This document shows positions 16,514 to 24,734 of a DNA stretch of 64,000 bases, piece by piece (position 1 is the stretch's first letter; each line of letters starts with the position of its first letter). The stretch lies in assembly GCF_025231525.1 (NCBI RefSeq), contig NZ_CP103057.1, positions 3,854,501-3,918,500 on the forward strand, given 5' to 3'. The notes beneath the pieces are model-generated. The model worked only from the letters and a program-made list of their open reading frames with translations. It searched no databases and was not told the DNA's origin. Both the position numbers and the translations under genes were made by a program. Source of the stretch: Sphingomonas endolithica (lineage in GTDB: Bacteria; Pseudomonadota; Alphaproteobacteria; Sphingomonadales; Sphingomonadaceae).

Positions 16514-17352
16514 ATAGCGGCCAAACATATACATACGTCCTTCTGCGGTATCGGCACGACCCACTTGCTGGTGAGATCGCGAACGTTGGCGTTGTCATGC
16601 ATTGCGCCGGCGAGGGCTTTCTCGGCGCGAAAACGCGCAGGACGATCGGGCGGCTTTCCAAGATGTTTCCTGACATCGAAAAGGCAGATCTGGTCAGCGG
16701 CCTTCATGCGATCGAACGTGGTATCTCCCGCGTCCGGGACCGCGATCTTCCCGGCCTATTCGCGCCGAGCCGTGATGCCGCAGCTTTCGCGCGCGCAGTG
16801 CTTCCCGACGATGACTCGAGCCTGATCTGGGGAGATATGGGTTCCGGGATCACTCGCGACCCAGCAACGACGATGGACAAGCTGTATGCCCGGTTCGTTG
16901 CTCAGTATGACGAAGCCACTCGTTCCGGCCGCGACGACGCCGCCGTCTGGCAGCCCGTTAGGGAGCGCTTGGTCGCGCGCAATTTAGCAGATCGGTTAGT
17001 GCCGCGGACGATCGTATCGCCAATCGACAGGGTCGAGTTTGAGCACACGTGGAAAAATGGGGCATGGCATTGCTACCAACCCCTCTCTTTCGACTTAGCG
17101 TCGGCCGACGGGATCCGTGAAAAGGCTGCGCGCTGGTCCGGGCACATGACTGGCCTGTCTCGGGCAGCGGAACAGATCCGGCCCAACTTCATCGTCGGTG
17201 CGCCATCGGATCCAGCGCTAAATGCAGATTATCGGCGCGCGATCGACCTCCTGCGCGCGAGCGCACTCGACCCGCAGGTTTTCGACGAAACCGAGGTCGA
17301 CGTGATGATTGATCAAATCGAGGACAAGATCGCAACCCACGACGCGGTTTGA
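16510..17352 (+). CDS. DUF3037 domain protein, partner of HipA-like kinase
   Basis: 280 residues. YTYVLLRYRHDPLAGEIANVGVVMH near the N-terminus is the DUF3037 signature; KTRRTIGRLSKMFPDIE and the long helical remainder continue the family. The function is not known. The four-base overlap with the kinase gene says the two products are made together, and the pairing recurs in other genomes by my recollection. A toxin-antitoxin-like or defence role is possible but unproven. Confidence 0.82.
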   Translation: MNSGQTYTYVLLRYRHDPLAGEIANVGVVMHCAGEGFLGAKTRRTIGRLSKMFPDIEKADLVSGLHAIERGISRVRDRDLPGLFAPSRDAAAFARAVLPDDDSSLIWGDMGSGITRDPATTMDKLYARFVAQYDEATRSGRDDAAVWQPVRERLVARNLADRLVPRTIVSPIDRVEFEHTWKNGAWHCYQPLSFDLASADGIREKAARWSGHMTGLSRAAEQIRPNFIVGAPSDPALNADYRRAIDLLRASALDPQVFDETEVDVMIDQIEDKIATHDAV

Positions 17353-17385
17353 TCGGTCGCCGCCGGCTGAGATTGGGCACGAACT

Positions 17386-17634
17386 ATGCCACTCGATGAA
17401 GAGGACGCCGCCGGCAAGTCCTGGGCTGAAATCCTTGAGCAACGATCCCCCGAAGGCCGCGCCGTAGTGCTCCGCTTGAGCCAGGCCGAGCAGGCCGCCA
17501 TTGAGGCGCAACGCCGGGTGATGAAGGCGCTCGAGGCTCACCGGGATTGTGCCGCTGAAATCGAAGCGTTTGACGCGATGTCAGCTGAAGTCGATCGGAT
17601 GCGGAAGGAAGTCTATCGCATGGCGCGGCAATGA
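17386..17634 (+). CDS. small coiled-coil protein, unknown
   Basis: 82 residues, almost wholly helical and charged (VVLRLSQAEQAAIEAQRRVMKALEAH; DAMSAEVDRMRKEVYRMARQ). It follows DUF3037 by 33 bases, and its stop overlaps the next ATG by four bases. Resembles phage accessory or lysis-region coiled-coil proteins only in general character. Confidence 0.6.
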   Translation: MPLDEEDAAGKSWAEILEQRSPEGRAVVLRLSQAEQAAIEAQRRVMKALEAHRDCAAEIEAFDAMSAEVDRMRKEVYRMARQ

Positions 17635-17867
17635 CGACTGATCCCGACAACAGTCACGTAATGCCTATGTTAGCTCTTCATCTGGGCGGGCTGATGATGG
17701 CGGTCATGGGCGCAGCGGGGCTCTACTTCACGGTATTTAAGGGAATGCGCGTCCTCGACCGAAACACGGGAGGCAATTGGCCCCTGTTGGAAACCCTGCT
17801 TCTGGAGATCGGCTTGCTGCTGGCCGGGGGTGTCGCTGCGTGGTGGGGGCAAAGACCACCGAGATGA
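17631..17867 (+). CDS. small two-helix membrane protein
   Basis: 78 residues with two hydrophobic segments (about 10-33 and 50-70) and a basic end WWGQRPPR. ATGA overlap with the preceding coiled-coil gene. Coiled-coil plus small membrane protein could be a holin/spanin-like pair, but no endolysin is adjacent. Unknown. Confidence 0.6.
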   Translation: MTTDPDNSHVMPMLALHLGGLMMAVMGAAGLYFTVFKGMRVLDRNTGGNWPLLETLLLEIGLLLAGGVAAWWGQRPPR

Positions 17868-18055
17868 CCCTAAGCGGTCGGGTCGCGGAAGATCGTAGGC
17901 ATATCGGTGTCGCTCTAGAGGCGCCAAACTAGTGCGTGAAAACGACGGTGTTGCATCAGCAATTGCGCGCCTGATAGCTGAGCGCAGAACCGGTCGGTTT
18001 GGGTGCACCATAGCACAAAGGCGCCGGATTGTTCAAACCAGGAGGATCTTGCACC

Positions 18056-18571
18056 ATGTCGCGTTCCGCAGGCGAGATAGCCATGGGCATAATCCTGCAG
18101 CCACTCCCGCTTATAATGATGGCGGTGATGTTCTACATGCTCTTCATGGTGACCAGAGCGGCAACAGCGCGCGATGGTGGCAACCTCGGCGGCGTGACGC
18201 CCGACGGCGGCAAGGTGATCTCGGTCAAAGCGACCTTCGCGGGAGTTCGCGGCATGCCCGGGCTTTTTGCCGTCGCGACCAACAATGCGAGCCCGTTATT
18301 CGCCATTGGTCCGGCAGGCATCGAATACCGCGTAATCCGGAAGCGCAAGCGAGCCTTTGCGGAAATCGAGCAAGTCGATGTTCGAACGGCTTGGCGCACG
18401 GTGAACATTGAGGTGCTGTTCCGCGGCGAGATCCTGACCTTTGCCGTTAACGTTGGCACCGAGGCGGCGGCGCGATCGACACTGGCCCTGTTCCCCGCGG
18501 CCACGCCTATGACCATGCGGGCGCGGGTGCTCTCCATCCCGAGTGAGCAGCTCTTCCCCGCGGGAGAGTGA
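18056..18571 (+). CDS. membrane-anchored protein of unknown function
   Basis: About 171 residues: one N-terminal membrane segment (GIILQPLPLIMMAVMFYMLF), then a soluble beta-rich domain (KVISVKATFAGVRGMPG; YRVIRKRKRAFAEIEQVDVR; IEVLFRGEILTFAVNVG) that resembles a small PH-like fold. The ATG at 18056 is set by AGGAGG ten bases upstream; an earlier ATG at 18029 has none. No named family recognised. Confidence 0.65.
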   Translation: MSRSAGEIAMGIILQPLPLIMMAVMFYMLFMVTRAATARDGGNLGGVTPDGGKVISVKATFAGVRGMPGLFAVATNNASPLFAIGPAGIEYRVIRKRKRAFAEIEQVDVRTAWRTVNIEVLFRGEILTFAVNVGTEAAARSTLALFPAATPMTMRARVLSIPSEQLFPAGE

Positions 18572-18632
18572 CAACGGGTTATCGGCGTGGTCGGCCAATC
18601 CGCTCCTGGGTTCTGCTTTGCCGTTCGCGAAT

Positions 18633-18656
18633 GTCCGATTGTGGTGGGAAGCGGAA
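18633..18656 (+). repeat. hairpin-repeat family, degenerate copy
   Basis: Keeps only GTCCGATT at the left and GTGGTGGGAAGCGGA at the right; the middle GGGCGTTAGC part is missing. It sits between the membrane protein and the Imm53 gene. Assigned to the family by its ends only. Confidence 0.5.
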
Positions 18657-18732
18657 CGGCGGCTTTCGGGCAGCTTGCTCCACTAAGCGGACTCTCCTTC
18701 CTGTGCGACGCACGCTGCTATAGCATTCGCGC

Positions 18733-19029
18733 ATGGACGTTCTGGATTGGCTCGAGCGCTGGTATGAAGCGCAATGTGACGGAGACTGGGAGCACGGCTT
18801 CGGTCCGCAGATCGGCACGATCGACAACCCCGGCTGGTCAGTAAAGATCGGCCTGGCTGGCACCGATTGCGATGGCCGTGTTCTTGAGCGGATCACCCAC
18901 AACTACGAGCACGAAACCGACTGGTGGACCTGCTGGACGCAAACGAATGAGTTTCATGGCGCAGGTGGCCCGTTCCACCTACGATCACTGCTTGAGGCAT
19001 TTAGGGAATGGGTCACCCGCGGCCGTTGA
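18733..19029 (+). CDS. Imm53-family immunity protein
   Basis: 98 residues that follow the Imm53 pattern closely: WLERWYEAQCDGDWEHGFG, IDNPGWSVKIGL, NYEHETDWWTCW and GAGGPFHLRSLLEAFREWV. Imm53 proteins are predicted immunity proteins for polymorphic toxins. No toxin or secretion gene lies nearby, so it is an orphan, perhaps protecting against neighbours' toxins. It is a single-gene unit between degenerate and full copies of a hairpin repeat. The start at 18733 agrees with the family N-terminus. Confidence 0.88.
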   Translation: MDVLDWLERWYEAQCDGDWEHGFGPQIGTIDNPGWSVKIGLAGTDCDGRVLERITHNYEHETDWWTCWTQTNEFHGAGGPFHLRSLLEAFREWVTRGR

Positions 19030-19061
19030 TGGTGGAAAGCGGCAATTTCGCACGAGGCGCT

Positions 19062-19502
19062 TCACCAATGTCCCCAATTCGGTTTAGCGATTGGTTTTAG
19101 ATTTTTCACGCGAGACAAGACGAGGCGCTCAGGCGCTTGGGCATGACTCCCTTCGAGGTCAGAGCGATCCAACCTGACTGTTCCTTCCACGTCAGCAAGA
19201 AAAGCGCGATCCCAAGAATCTCCGATGGCTGGTCGATTAGCTCCTTCTCGAAGCAGTCGATCTCGGTAGCTGCCTTCAATCGCGAATGAGCCGTGTTCGC
19301 ATCGAGTCGGCGAAGCCATGACCAACGGCGGAGCATCTGGGAAATCACGCGGCGGCAGCGTGACCAAGATGGTCACACGCCCAACAAGCCTTTGTCCATC
19401 ACTAAAGGTTTGTGCGCTCCAACATTGGGCAAGCCGCTCGGGCGGCGTTCGCCCGCAGGAGCCCAGTTCGAGCATCAAAATTACAGGGACGAAGCAGCGC
19501 AT
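19062..19502 (-). CDS. putative lipoprotein, unknown
   Basis: About 146 residues. The N-terminus MRCFVPVILMLELGSCGRTPP has a basic, hydrophobic and E-L-G-S-C lipobox order. The mature part is soluble with a VTILVTLPPRDFPDAPPLVMASP strand-rich region and two further Cys residues. The ATG at 19502 is chosen so that the signal peptide is at the start; an earlier ATG adds nine residues. Single-gene unit. Not recognised. Confidence 0.55.
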   Translation of the reverse strand: MRCFVPVILMLELGSCGRTPPERLAQCWSAQTFSDGQRLVGRVTILVTLPPRDFPDAPPLVMASPTRCEHGSFAIEGSYRDRLLREGANRPAIGDSWDRAFLADVEGTVRLDRSDLEGSHAQAPERLVLSRVKNLKPIAKPNWGHW

Positions 19503-19529
19503 TGGCCACTTATCTGCCACCGCAGCCAT

Positions 19530-19579
19530 GTCGGCAACTGGGCGTTAGCTGCCATGGCCGGGATTGGTGGGAAGCGGAC
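19530..19579 (+). repeat. hairpin-repeat family, copy (near full)
   Basis: Begins GTCGGCAACT, continues GGGCGTTAGCTGCCATGG and ends GGTGGGAAGCGGAC. The ends GTCGGC and GCGGAC pair imperfectly. It lies between the divergent lipoprotein gene and the 19624 gene. Confidence 0.85.
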
Positions 19580-19623
19580 AGACCGCTCTTGAGAAAAAAG
19601 CGCACATAGCTGACATCGGTGAA

Positions 19624-20661
19624 ATGATGCAGCCCGATGCCCTTCCTCAGGCCCCTCCTTATGGCCCTGCGATCCACCTCCCGGCGTTGCCGGCAGGCTG
19701 GCATGCCTTGCACTATCGCGTGCTCGCAAATGGTGAGCTTGCGGTTGTCATCGCCGATGTCGATTTTGCCGCTGAATGGGAACGCATCCGTTCTGCAAAT
19801 GGCCTCGTCTACCCTCCCAGCCGCATTCTTGAGATGGCCGACGCTGGCACCGCACGTTTGCTCCTCTGTGCTGATGGCGAGTGGGAAGAAGGTCCAAGTT
19901 TCCCCCTTGAGTTTGCATATCCCAAGGTTGATCGATTTGCAGACGGGCGCTGGCTCGTGGTGGGATCGCGGACAAACAAAAAGTCGAATGCCCGAGTTAT
20001 TGCCAGCGACGGCACCATTCTCGCTCGCTTCATGCTCGGCGACGGCATCGAGCATGTCTCGGTCGATGGAGCAGGCAACATCTGGGTCGGATGGTTTGAC
20101 GAAGGCATTTACGGCAACAGTGACTGGCATGTCCCGGGAGAGGAATGGCCGCCTTCAAGTCGCGGTATCGGATGTTTCGACGATGGCGGTGTGATCTTGC
20201 CGCTGGCGGCGTTCCCTTCCGCGGCAGGTATGATAGCGGACTGTTACGCGCTTACGGCAGTTGATGATGGCGCTTGGGCTTGCCCGTATACCGACTTTCC
20301 CCTCATGCGGCTTCGCCTTAACCGTCCCGCTCTCTGGTGGGCAAATGATCTGGCCGGGCCAAAGGCGTTGGCCGTAGACGGTCGCCGCGTTCTTGCTGCG
20401 GGCGGCTACGGCGACAAGGCGAACCGGCTAGCGTTGCTTTTGTTGGAGGACGTTGAGCAAGGCGGTTCCGCGCACCAGTTGGCGGAGTGGGCTTTACCGC
20501 TTAGCCGGCTCGCGGCCCCGGCAAATGATTGGTCACCAATGTGGATCCATCCGACTCTTCTCACGGCATCGTACGACACCATCCATCTAATTAACGATGG
20601 AGTCTGGCATCGCTGGCGGGTCGGGGAATTAGCCGAATTGGCAGGTGACCCTCAGGGATGA
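19624..20661 (+). CDS. unknown protein, possible beta-propeller
   Basis: About 345 residues of short beta strands with recurrent small motifs (DGRWLVVGSRTN; ASDGTILARFMLGDG; VDGAGNIWVGWFDEG; AVDGRRVLAAGGYG), like an NHL or WD-type propeller without a clear consensus. No signal peptide. The ATG at 19624 (or 19627) is chosen because the upstream frame runs through the repeat. Single-gene cassette-like unit. Such proteins occur singly in sphingomonad genomes; function unknown. Confidence 0.65.
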   Translation: MMQPDALPQAPPYGPAIHLPALPAGWHALHYRVLANGELAVVIADVDFAAEWERIRSANGLVYPPSRILEMADAGTARLLLCADGEWEEGPSFPLEFAYPKVDRFADGRWLVVGSRTNKKSNARVIASDGTILARFMLGDGIEHVSVDGAGNIWVGWFDEGIYGNSDWHVPGEEWPPSSRGIGCFDDGGVILPLAAFPSAAGMIADCYALTAVDDGAWACPYTDFPLMRLRLNRPALWWANDLAGPKALAVDGRRVLAAGGYGDKANRLALLLLEDVEQGGSAHQLAEWALPLSRLAAPANDWSPMWIHPTLLTASYDTIHLINDGVWHRWRVGELAELAGDPQG

Positions 20662-20854
20662 CTGCTTTCGGGCATGCCGATTCGAGCGATTAACGGCTCG
20701 GATTGGTCGATTTGTGCCGGTCCGCTTTCTCGCCCGATAGCTGCCGGTCGGCTTTCGGGTGACGCACGCGCTGGATCGAGGCTGGAACGGCGATATGTGG
20801 TGGAAAGCGGCCTGACCGCTTTTACCGCGCGCGGTTGAGGTTTGAGCCACAGCT

Positions 20855-21085
20855 CTACAGATCATTCTTCATTTTGCGGGGCCACGCGGGATCATAATCC
20901 GCTGGCTTCAAACGGCGGATAGCTAGCCATAGTCCGATTAGAAGTAGATCGATGGCGAGCATCAGCGGTGAGCGTCCGACCCACCATTCAAGGGTCGCAA
21001 TAATGAAAACGGTCAGCGTCAGTATTTTGGCTACGGCCCAAGCAGGAACATATTCCAGCTCTTCATCCTTGGGTTTTACCGACAC
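20855..21085 (-). CDS. small two-helix membrane protein
   Basis: About 76 residues starting at the GTG at 21085, chosen because AGGGG lies six bases before it; a longer frame from an ATG at 21208 would start inside the hairpin repeat. It has two membrane segments (WAVAKILTLTVFIIATLEWW; LMLAIDLLLIGLWLAI) and a basic tail. Unknown function. Confidence 0.6.
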   Translation of the reverse strand: MSVKPKDEELEYVPAWAVAKILTLTVFIIATLEWWVGRSPLMLAIDLLLIGLWLAIRRLKPADYDPAWPRKMKNDL

Positions 21086-21181
21086 AGAATTACCCCTGCA
21101 ACCTATCGACCGGCACGCTACGGATCGATAGCTGAAATTGAATGAACGACCGGTTATAGGCAGATCGTAAGCAGGGCTGAA

Positions 21182-21230
21182 TGTCCGCGATTGGGCGTTA
21201 GCCTCCATGGCGGATACTGGTGGAAAGCTG
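21182..21230 (+). repeat. hairpin-repeat family, copy (near full)
   Basis: TGTCCGCGATT, then GGGCGTTAGCCTCCATGG, ending GGTGGAAAGCTGC. Same orientation as all other copies. It separates the divergent 20855 and 21280 genes. Confidence 0.85.
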
Positions 21231-21279
21231 CTGTAAAAGGTCGGTGGAAGGTCGATCCTGGGACGGTATATATAAGAGC

Positions 21280-21771
21280 ATGCCAGCGGAATCTATCAGT
21301 AGGATCGTAGCTCAACTCGGGATGGAAGGAGCCATTCGGTTTCGAGACAAACTTGACTGCGCATATACGACAGGCACCGAGGTGTTGAAACTTTTCCTGC
21401 CTCGGCCGCTTCGGCGTGTCGGCGGAGTTTCCAGTGATCGCAAACTGGGTGGCTATATAGGCATCGTATTGCGGGAGGAGGTGCCAACGCCAAACAGTGC
21501 TCGTGCGATCATGAGACCTGCTTCCATGAGTTTGTGCCCGCTGATGAACATGCCTCGGTTGGTAGCTCTGTCCGTCCTCGTCGATGGCAACATATCTCCA
21601 GAATTTGCCGTTGAACTGCGCCATCACTTGGCGGCGTTGCCTGACACCATATGCGCGATCGAAAAAACCTTGGGGGCGGACTTTCTACAACGCTCAGCGT
21701 TTGATCGCGTCGTCCCCCTCGCGCAATTCCTCCGATCCGTGACGGAGTGCTGCCGCCCAATGGAAGTCTGA
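21280..21771 (+). CDS. unknown protein, 163 aa
   Basis: Soluble alpha/beta protein (IVAQLGMEGAIRFRDKL; GGYIGIVLREEV; LVALSVLVDGNISPEFAVELRHHL). No recognised family. The ATG at 21280 follows a weak AAGAG. Its TGA lies seven bases before the next hairpin-repeat copy, as with other single genes here. Confidence 0.55.
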   Translation: MPAESISRIVAQLGMEGAIRFRDKLDCAYTTGTEVLKLFLPRPLRRVGGVSSDRKLGGYIGIVLREEVPTPNSARAIMRPASMSLCPLMNMPRLVALSVLVDGNISPEFAVELRHHLAALPDTICAIEKTLGADFLQRSAFDRVVPLAQFLRSVTECCRPMEV

Positions 21772-21778
21772 GGCTCAT

Positions 21779-21828
21779 GTCCGCTATTGGGCGTTAGCTG
21801 CCATGGCCGAAACTGGTGGACAGCGGAC
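21779..21828 (+). repeat. hairpin-repeat family, best full copy
   Basis: A 50-bp unit with exact terminal inverted repeats GTCCGC (21779-21784) and GCGGAC (21823-21828), the central GGGCGTTAGCTGCCATGG and GGTGGACA before the right end. Used here as the reference copy. Confidence 0.9.
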
Positions 21829-21899
21829 GGTCCGCGTTCGACAGCGCATAGGTCAAAGCGGCCATTGTCCGAACCGCGCTGTTCTGCAAACCTCGGGTA

Positions 21900-22325
21900 A
21901 TGACATTACAGCCAGCCGTCTTGTGCGCATTCATCGCCATATCTTCACTCTGCGCATGCCGACGTGCTGAGAACTTGCCGGAAGTAGGTTCCCGGTGGAC
22001 CCGGCAAACCATTCAAATTGTTCACTATGGCGATGACGGTCCGCTAGCCCGCGTTGATGGCAAATCCGGCTTTTACGGTGTGGTTTTCGATCCTGATTGC
22101 CAAGGGTGCAGACTTGCCGAGGATGCCATTCAACCAGCATCCAGCACGGACACAAGCCTTTGTGAATTCGAGATGATCGTATCCGGCAATATTGAAAAGA
22201 CGGACCGGCAGTTGAATGGAACGCTGAGGGTGAGCCGCGTCGATAGACAACCGAAGGTAGGGGCGGGCCATGATCGGGATATGCCTAATCGCCCTTGCGA
22301 ACGGCCGCTTTCAGGAGCGTCGTGA
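21900..22325 (+). CDS. putative lipoprotein, unknown
   Basis: 141 residues; MTLQPAVLCAFIAISSLCAC gives a lipobox L-C-A-C with the lipid Cys at residue 20. The mature part (TRQTIQIVHYGDDGPLARVDGKSGFYGVVFD) has two Cys in CQGC and one later. Unknown family. It ends about ten bases before the next hairpin-repeat copy. Confidence 0.55.
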   Translation: MTLQPAVLCAFIAISSLCACRRAENLPEVGSRWTRQTIQIVHYGDDGPLARVDGKSGFYGVVFDPDCQGCRLAEDAIQPASSTDTSLCEFEMIVSGNIEKTDRQLNGTLRVSRVDRQPKVGAGHDRDMPNRPCERPLSGAS

Positions 22326-22335
22326 AAAGACGGGA

Positions 22336-22409
22336 CGTCTGAGATTGGGCGTTAGCGGTCGTTGAGGTTGGCGGGCGCGCGAATGGCCGGAAATGGTGGA
22401 TTGCGGTCT
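22336..22409 (+). repeat. hairpin-repeat family, copy with internal insertion
   Basis: Begins GTCTGAGATT, GGGCGTTAGC, then has about 25 extra bases before AATGGCCGG and GGTGGATTGCGG. Assigned by its ordered ends and central core. Confidence 0.65.
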
Positions 22410-22478
22410 GGGCGCTTCTGTCATGCCAAGCAGGAAAGCGGACATACCTGTCGTTGCGGCTATCGGGCGGTCGGCAAT

Positions 22479-23297
22479 CTACTCGACGAGGGGAATACAG
22501 GTTTGTGTCAGCCAAGATGTATTCGTCTCATCGGAGCACCAGAAGCCCTCAAACAGCCGATTAATCTGTAGGCCGTGCCACCCTTCGTCCGTCCCAAATA
22601 TCATAGTGTAAAAGCTGTCCCAGTGAACCCATGCGAAAAGCGAGCGATCGGGGGCGATCAAGCGCTTGATCCCATATTGCGGAAGCTCGGCCATACCGTC
22701 CCAGAGTTCGTCTCGCTCCATCAAACCGATGTCTACTAAGCGCTCGTCATCACCGAACTCATCTCCGACGAGAACGCTTTGAAAACCAGCTTGCCGAAAA
22801 ACACTGGCTAAGCTGAATTGCATCAGCGGCTGGAAGCCTCCTTCGTTCGGCGGGAACATCCGATGCCGAGAGCAATATGAGGCAAGCCGATCCGACGCAG
22901 CATTATCTGCGAGATCGCGTCGAAGGCCACCGATGCTTGTTCGAAGCGCCCGATCAAGTTCGCAATGATTGGCGAAATTGTTCTGCTGACACACTGTCCG
23001 CCAACTAATCTGTTGGCCGAAACGCTTGGACAGACCATCGACTCCTTCTGGCGTGATCTCTTTGCCAGCCCGGCGCTTATCCGACTGTTCGTCCATCCAC
23101 TTCAGCAAGCCGAGTTCTGGCGGGGCGTCTGAACGTTCGAGCACCAACGTCCCGTGTTCGCAGGTATTCGGGTCGAGCCCGTCCACGGTGAAAAAAGGAT
23201 GGAGGGCAACAAACCCGTGCGAGTATGCGCCACCATACCAAGGCATGATCGGGGCGTCATCGGGCGGGCCAAACTTGGCACGATCAATCTTTTCCAT
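22479..23297 (-). CDS. DUF2711-like protein
   Basis: 272 residues. The order ALHPFF, QQISWRTV, DRALRTSIGGLRRD, MFPPNEGGFQPLMQ, VFRQAGFQSVLVGDEFGDDE, FAWVHWDSFYTMIFG and LFEGFWCSDETN recalls DUF2711, a family known from Bacillus; function unknown. The ATG at 23297 has a GGGCGAGA ribosome site. The assignment is from memory of the family pattern and should be read as probable. Confidence 0.7.
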   Translation of the reverse strand: MEKIDRAKFGPPDDAPIMPWYGGAYSHGFVALHPFFTVDGLDPNTCEHGTLVLERSDAPPELGLLKWMDEQSDKRRAGKEITPEGVDGLSKRFGQQISWRTVCQQNNFANHCELDRALRTSIGGLRRDLADNAASDRLASYCSRHRMFPPNEGGFQPLMQFSLASVFRQAGFQSVLVGDEFGDDERLVDIGLMERDELWDGMAELPQYGIKRLIAPDRSLFAWVHWDSFYTMIFGTDEGWHGLQINRLFEGFWCSDETNTSWLTQTCIPLVE

Positions 23298-23422
23298 GTC
23301 TCGCCCTACACTGTGACCTGGTGTGATGTCAGCTTTCGGGCTTTGATCCCTGCAGGGTGAAGGTCCGGGCTTGGGCGAAAGCGGCCGTTGTCCCTTTGCC
23401 GAAGTGGCGTCATGGTTCGAAG

Positions 23423-23767
23423 ATGAAAACTTACGTCTGGAAGTCACCGGAGCGACGCGACCTGTATCTGGCCGGTCGCATCTTATCGGGCGAGAACGGC
23501 GACGGCGACGGCGATTGGGTGCAGTGGGCATCCGATACGCTGATCCAAGACTTGGAGCTATATGAAGACCCTCGGCAAGGCGTGGGTTCGTGGCTGGCTG
23601 TCGATGAAGCCGACATCGCAAATGAGCTGGGCGTATGTCTGTGGCGTGTTGTCGGGGCCGACCCATTCAGCGCTGCCGACAAAATAGCGGCGGACGGTGC
23701 CGCACTCCGATCGATTGCTTCGGAGCTCGTAGAGCGCATGGAGGTGAATGGGCGCGCAGTGGGTTGA
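23423..23767 (+). CDS. unknown protein, 114 aa
   Basis: Small acidic soluble protein (YVWKSPERRDLYLAGRI; WLAVDEADIANELGVCLWRVVGADPF; SIASELVERMEVNGRAVG), reminiscent in size and composition of immunity proteins, but no family is recognised. The TGA stop directly touches the next hairpin-repeat copy. Confidence 0.55.
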   Translation: MKTYVWKSPERRDLYLAGRILSGENGDGDGDWVQWASDTLIQDLELYEDPRQGVGSWLAVDEADIANELGVCLWRVVGADPFSAADKIAADGAALRSIASELVERMEVNGRAVG

Positions 23768-23793
23768 ATGTACGCAACTGGGCGTTAGCTGCC
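23768..23793 (+). repeat. hairpin-repeat family, left-half copy
   Basis: ATGTACGCAACTGGGCGTTA followed by GCTGCC, then the match ends. It abuts the TGA of the preceding gene with no spacer. Confidence 0.7.
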
Positions 23794-23840
23794 GGGGGGC
23801 AGGACTTGTCACGGCCCTGCGGGTAGCCAATCTTCGCCCC

Positions 23841-24026
23841 ATGAACCGAGATCACGAACGATGGGCCGAAGCGCTCATGGTCGAGCGCCAGCACGGGGAC
23901 GGGGCGCCAGCACTTATCGCTGAGCGGGTGACCGCACTCGCGTCCGCTGGCGACATGAAGGGCGTCGCAAGGTGGGAAGCTATAGCCGCGTGCTATGATC
24001 AGCTGAGGCAGGGCGGCCGACAATGA
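23841..24026 (+). CDS. small conserved protein, 61 aa
   Basis: MNRDHERWAEALMVERQHGDG followed by an amphipathic helix pair (IAERVTALASAGDMKGVARWEAIAACYDQLR). Short proteins of this type are common in sphingomonad mobile regions. It overlaps the next gene by four bases (ATGA). Function unknown. Confidence 0.6.
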   Translation: MNRDHERWAEALMVERQHGDGAPALIAERVTALASAGDMKGVARWEAIAACYDQLRQGGRQ

Positions 24027-24229
24027 GGCCTGCGGTCCACTTCATCCGCTTCCGCGGCGAGGAATATCACAGTGCCTTGCGGGTCTGGGGCCGGCCCGAC
24101 TTCATCCATCGGCTATGGGACGCGAACGCCAAGCGGGAGATCGCGCCGGGTGACATAGCCATTTTTGCCAGGGGCATCGATCAAGATCCGCTAGCGCCGT
24201 TCTCCTTCAACGACTCAGCCGTGCTGTGA
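24023..24229 (+). CDS. small unknown protein, 68 aa
   Basis: VHFIRFRGEEYHSALRVWGRPDFIHRLWDANAKREIAPGDIAIFARG looks like a compact folded domain. Coupled to the preceding gene by an ATGA overlap; its 3' end overlaps the convergent 24215 gene by 15 bases. No family recognised. Confidence 0.6.
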   Translation: MRPAVHFIRFRGEEYHSALRVWGRPDFIHRLWDANAKREIAPGDIAIFARGIDQDPLAPFSFNDSAVL

Positions 24230-24556
24230 CGCGCCTGCGCTTGGCTCCTCGACACGCATGAACGTGCAGTATGTCGGGAACTCGCCATCCTCCGTGTTGC
24301 CCTGCAGGTAGGCGAGCGGCGCAGCCGGGTGCGGGTGAAAACGCATCGCGCCCAGCGTGATAGTGTTGATGATCAGGCAGTGAGCCTCAAAGGAGGCGCT
24401 GCCGACGTCTTCCCCAAGGTGGAAAACACGACCGTCCCGGAGCGTCCAACGCTGCTCCGGCGTGTGCTCCAGTTCCTCTTCCTCGATCAGCAGCCACCAA
24501 TCGCCCTCGAAGGCCGCCAGATCGTGTGACGGGGTCTGTTCAGCATGATTCGTCAT
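24215..24556 (-). CDS. unknown acidic protein, 113 aa
   Basis: A soluble protein rich in Glu and aromatic residues (FEGDWWLLIEEEELEHTPEQRWTLRDGRVFHLGEDVG). No recognised family; the composition is again immunity-protein-like. Convergent with the 24023 gene. Confidence 0.5.
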   Translation of the reverse strand: MTNHAEQTPSHDLAAFEGDWWLLIEEEELEHTPEQRWTLRDGRVFHLGEDVGSASFEAHCLIINTITLGAMRFHPHPAAPLAYLQGNTEDGEFPTYCTFMRVEEPSAGASQHG

Positions 24557-24599
24557 GCCCGGACGATAGGGGAACGCTGATGCCGAGGCCAAGCAACGT

Positions 24600-24734
24600 A
24601 TGACACGTGCCGGCGAGAAGCTGTAGGCGGGCGAGCCGCTGGAGCCGACGTTCGGCCGGCGGGCACTTCACGGCGCGCTGATCACGCTGGTCGTACTTGC
24701 CGTGGCCATCCCCATCTTCGGCTTACTCTCGTAA
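24600..24734 (+). pseudogene. small membrane-protein gene broken by an in-frame TAG
   Basis: From the ATG at 24600 the frame reads eight codons (MTRAGEKL), a TAG, and then an open run encoding GEPLEPTFGRRALHGALI followed by a membrane segment, ending in TAA at 24732-24734 that overlaps the next gene's ATG (TAATG). Reading through the single TAG gives a normal 44-residue one-helix protein. Too short to score well, so moderate confidence only. Confidence 0.45.

Noticed and set aside
17386..17867. Holin/spanin lysis pair
   Set aside because: A coiled-coil and a small membrane protein are coupled, but there is no endolysin nearby and no lipoprotein signal.
19530..23793. Integron attC sites at the GCGTTAGC cores
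   Set aside because: The GTTRRRY rule fails (GTTAGCT), no RYYYAAC partner box lies upstream, conservation continues on both sides of the core, and there is no integron integrase.
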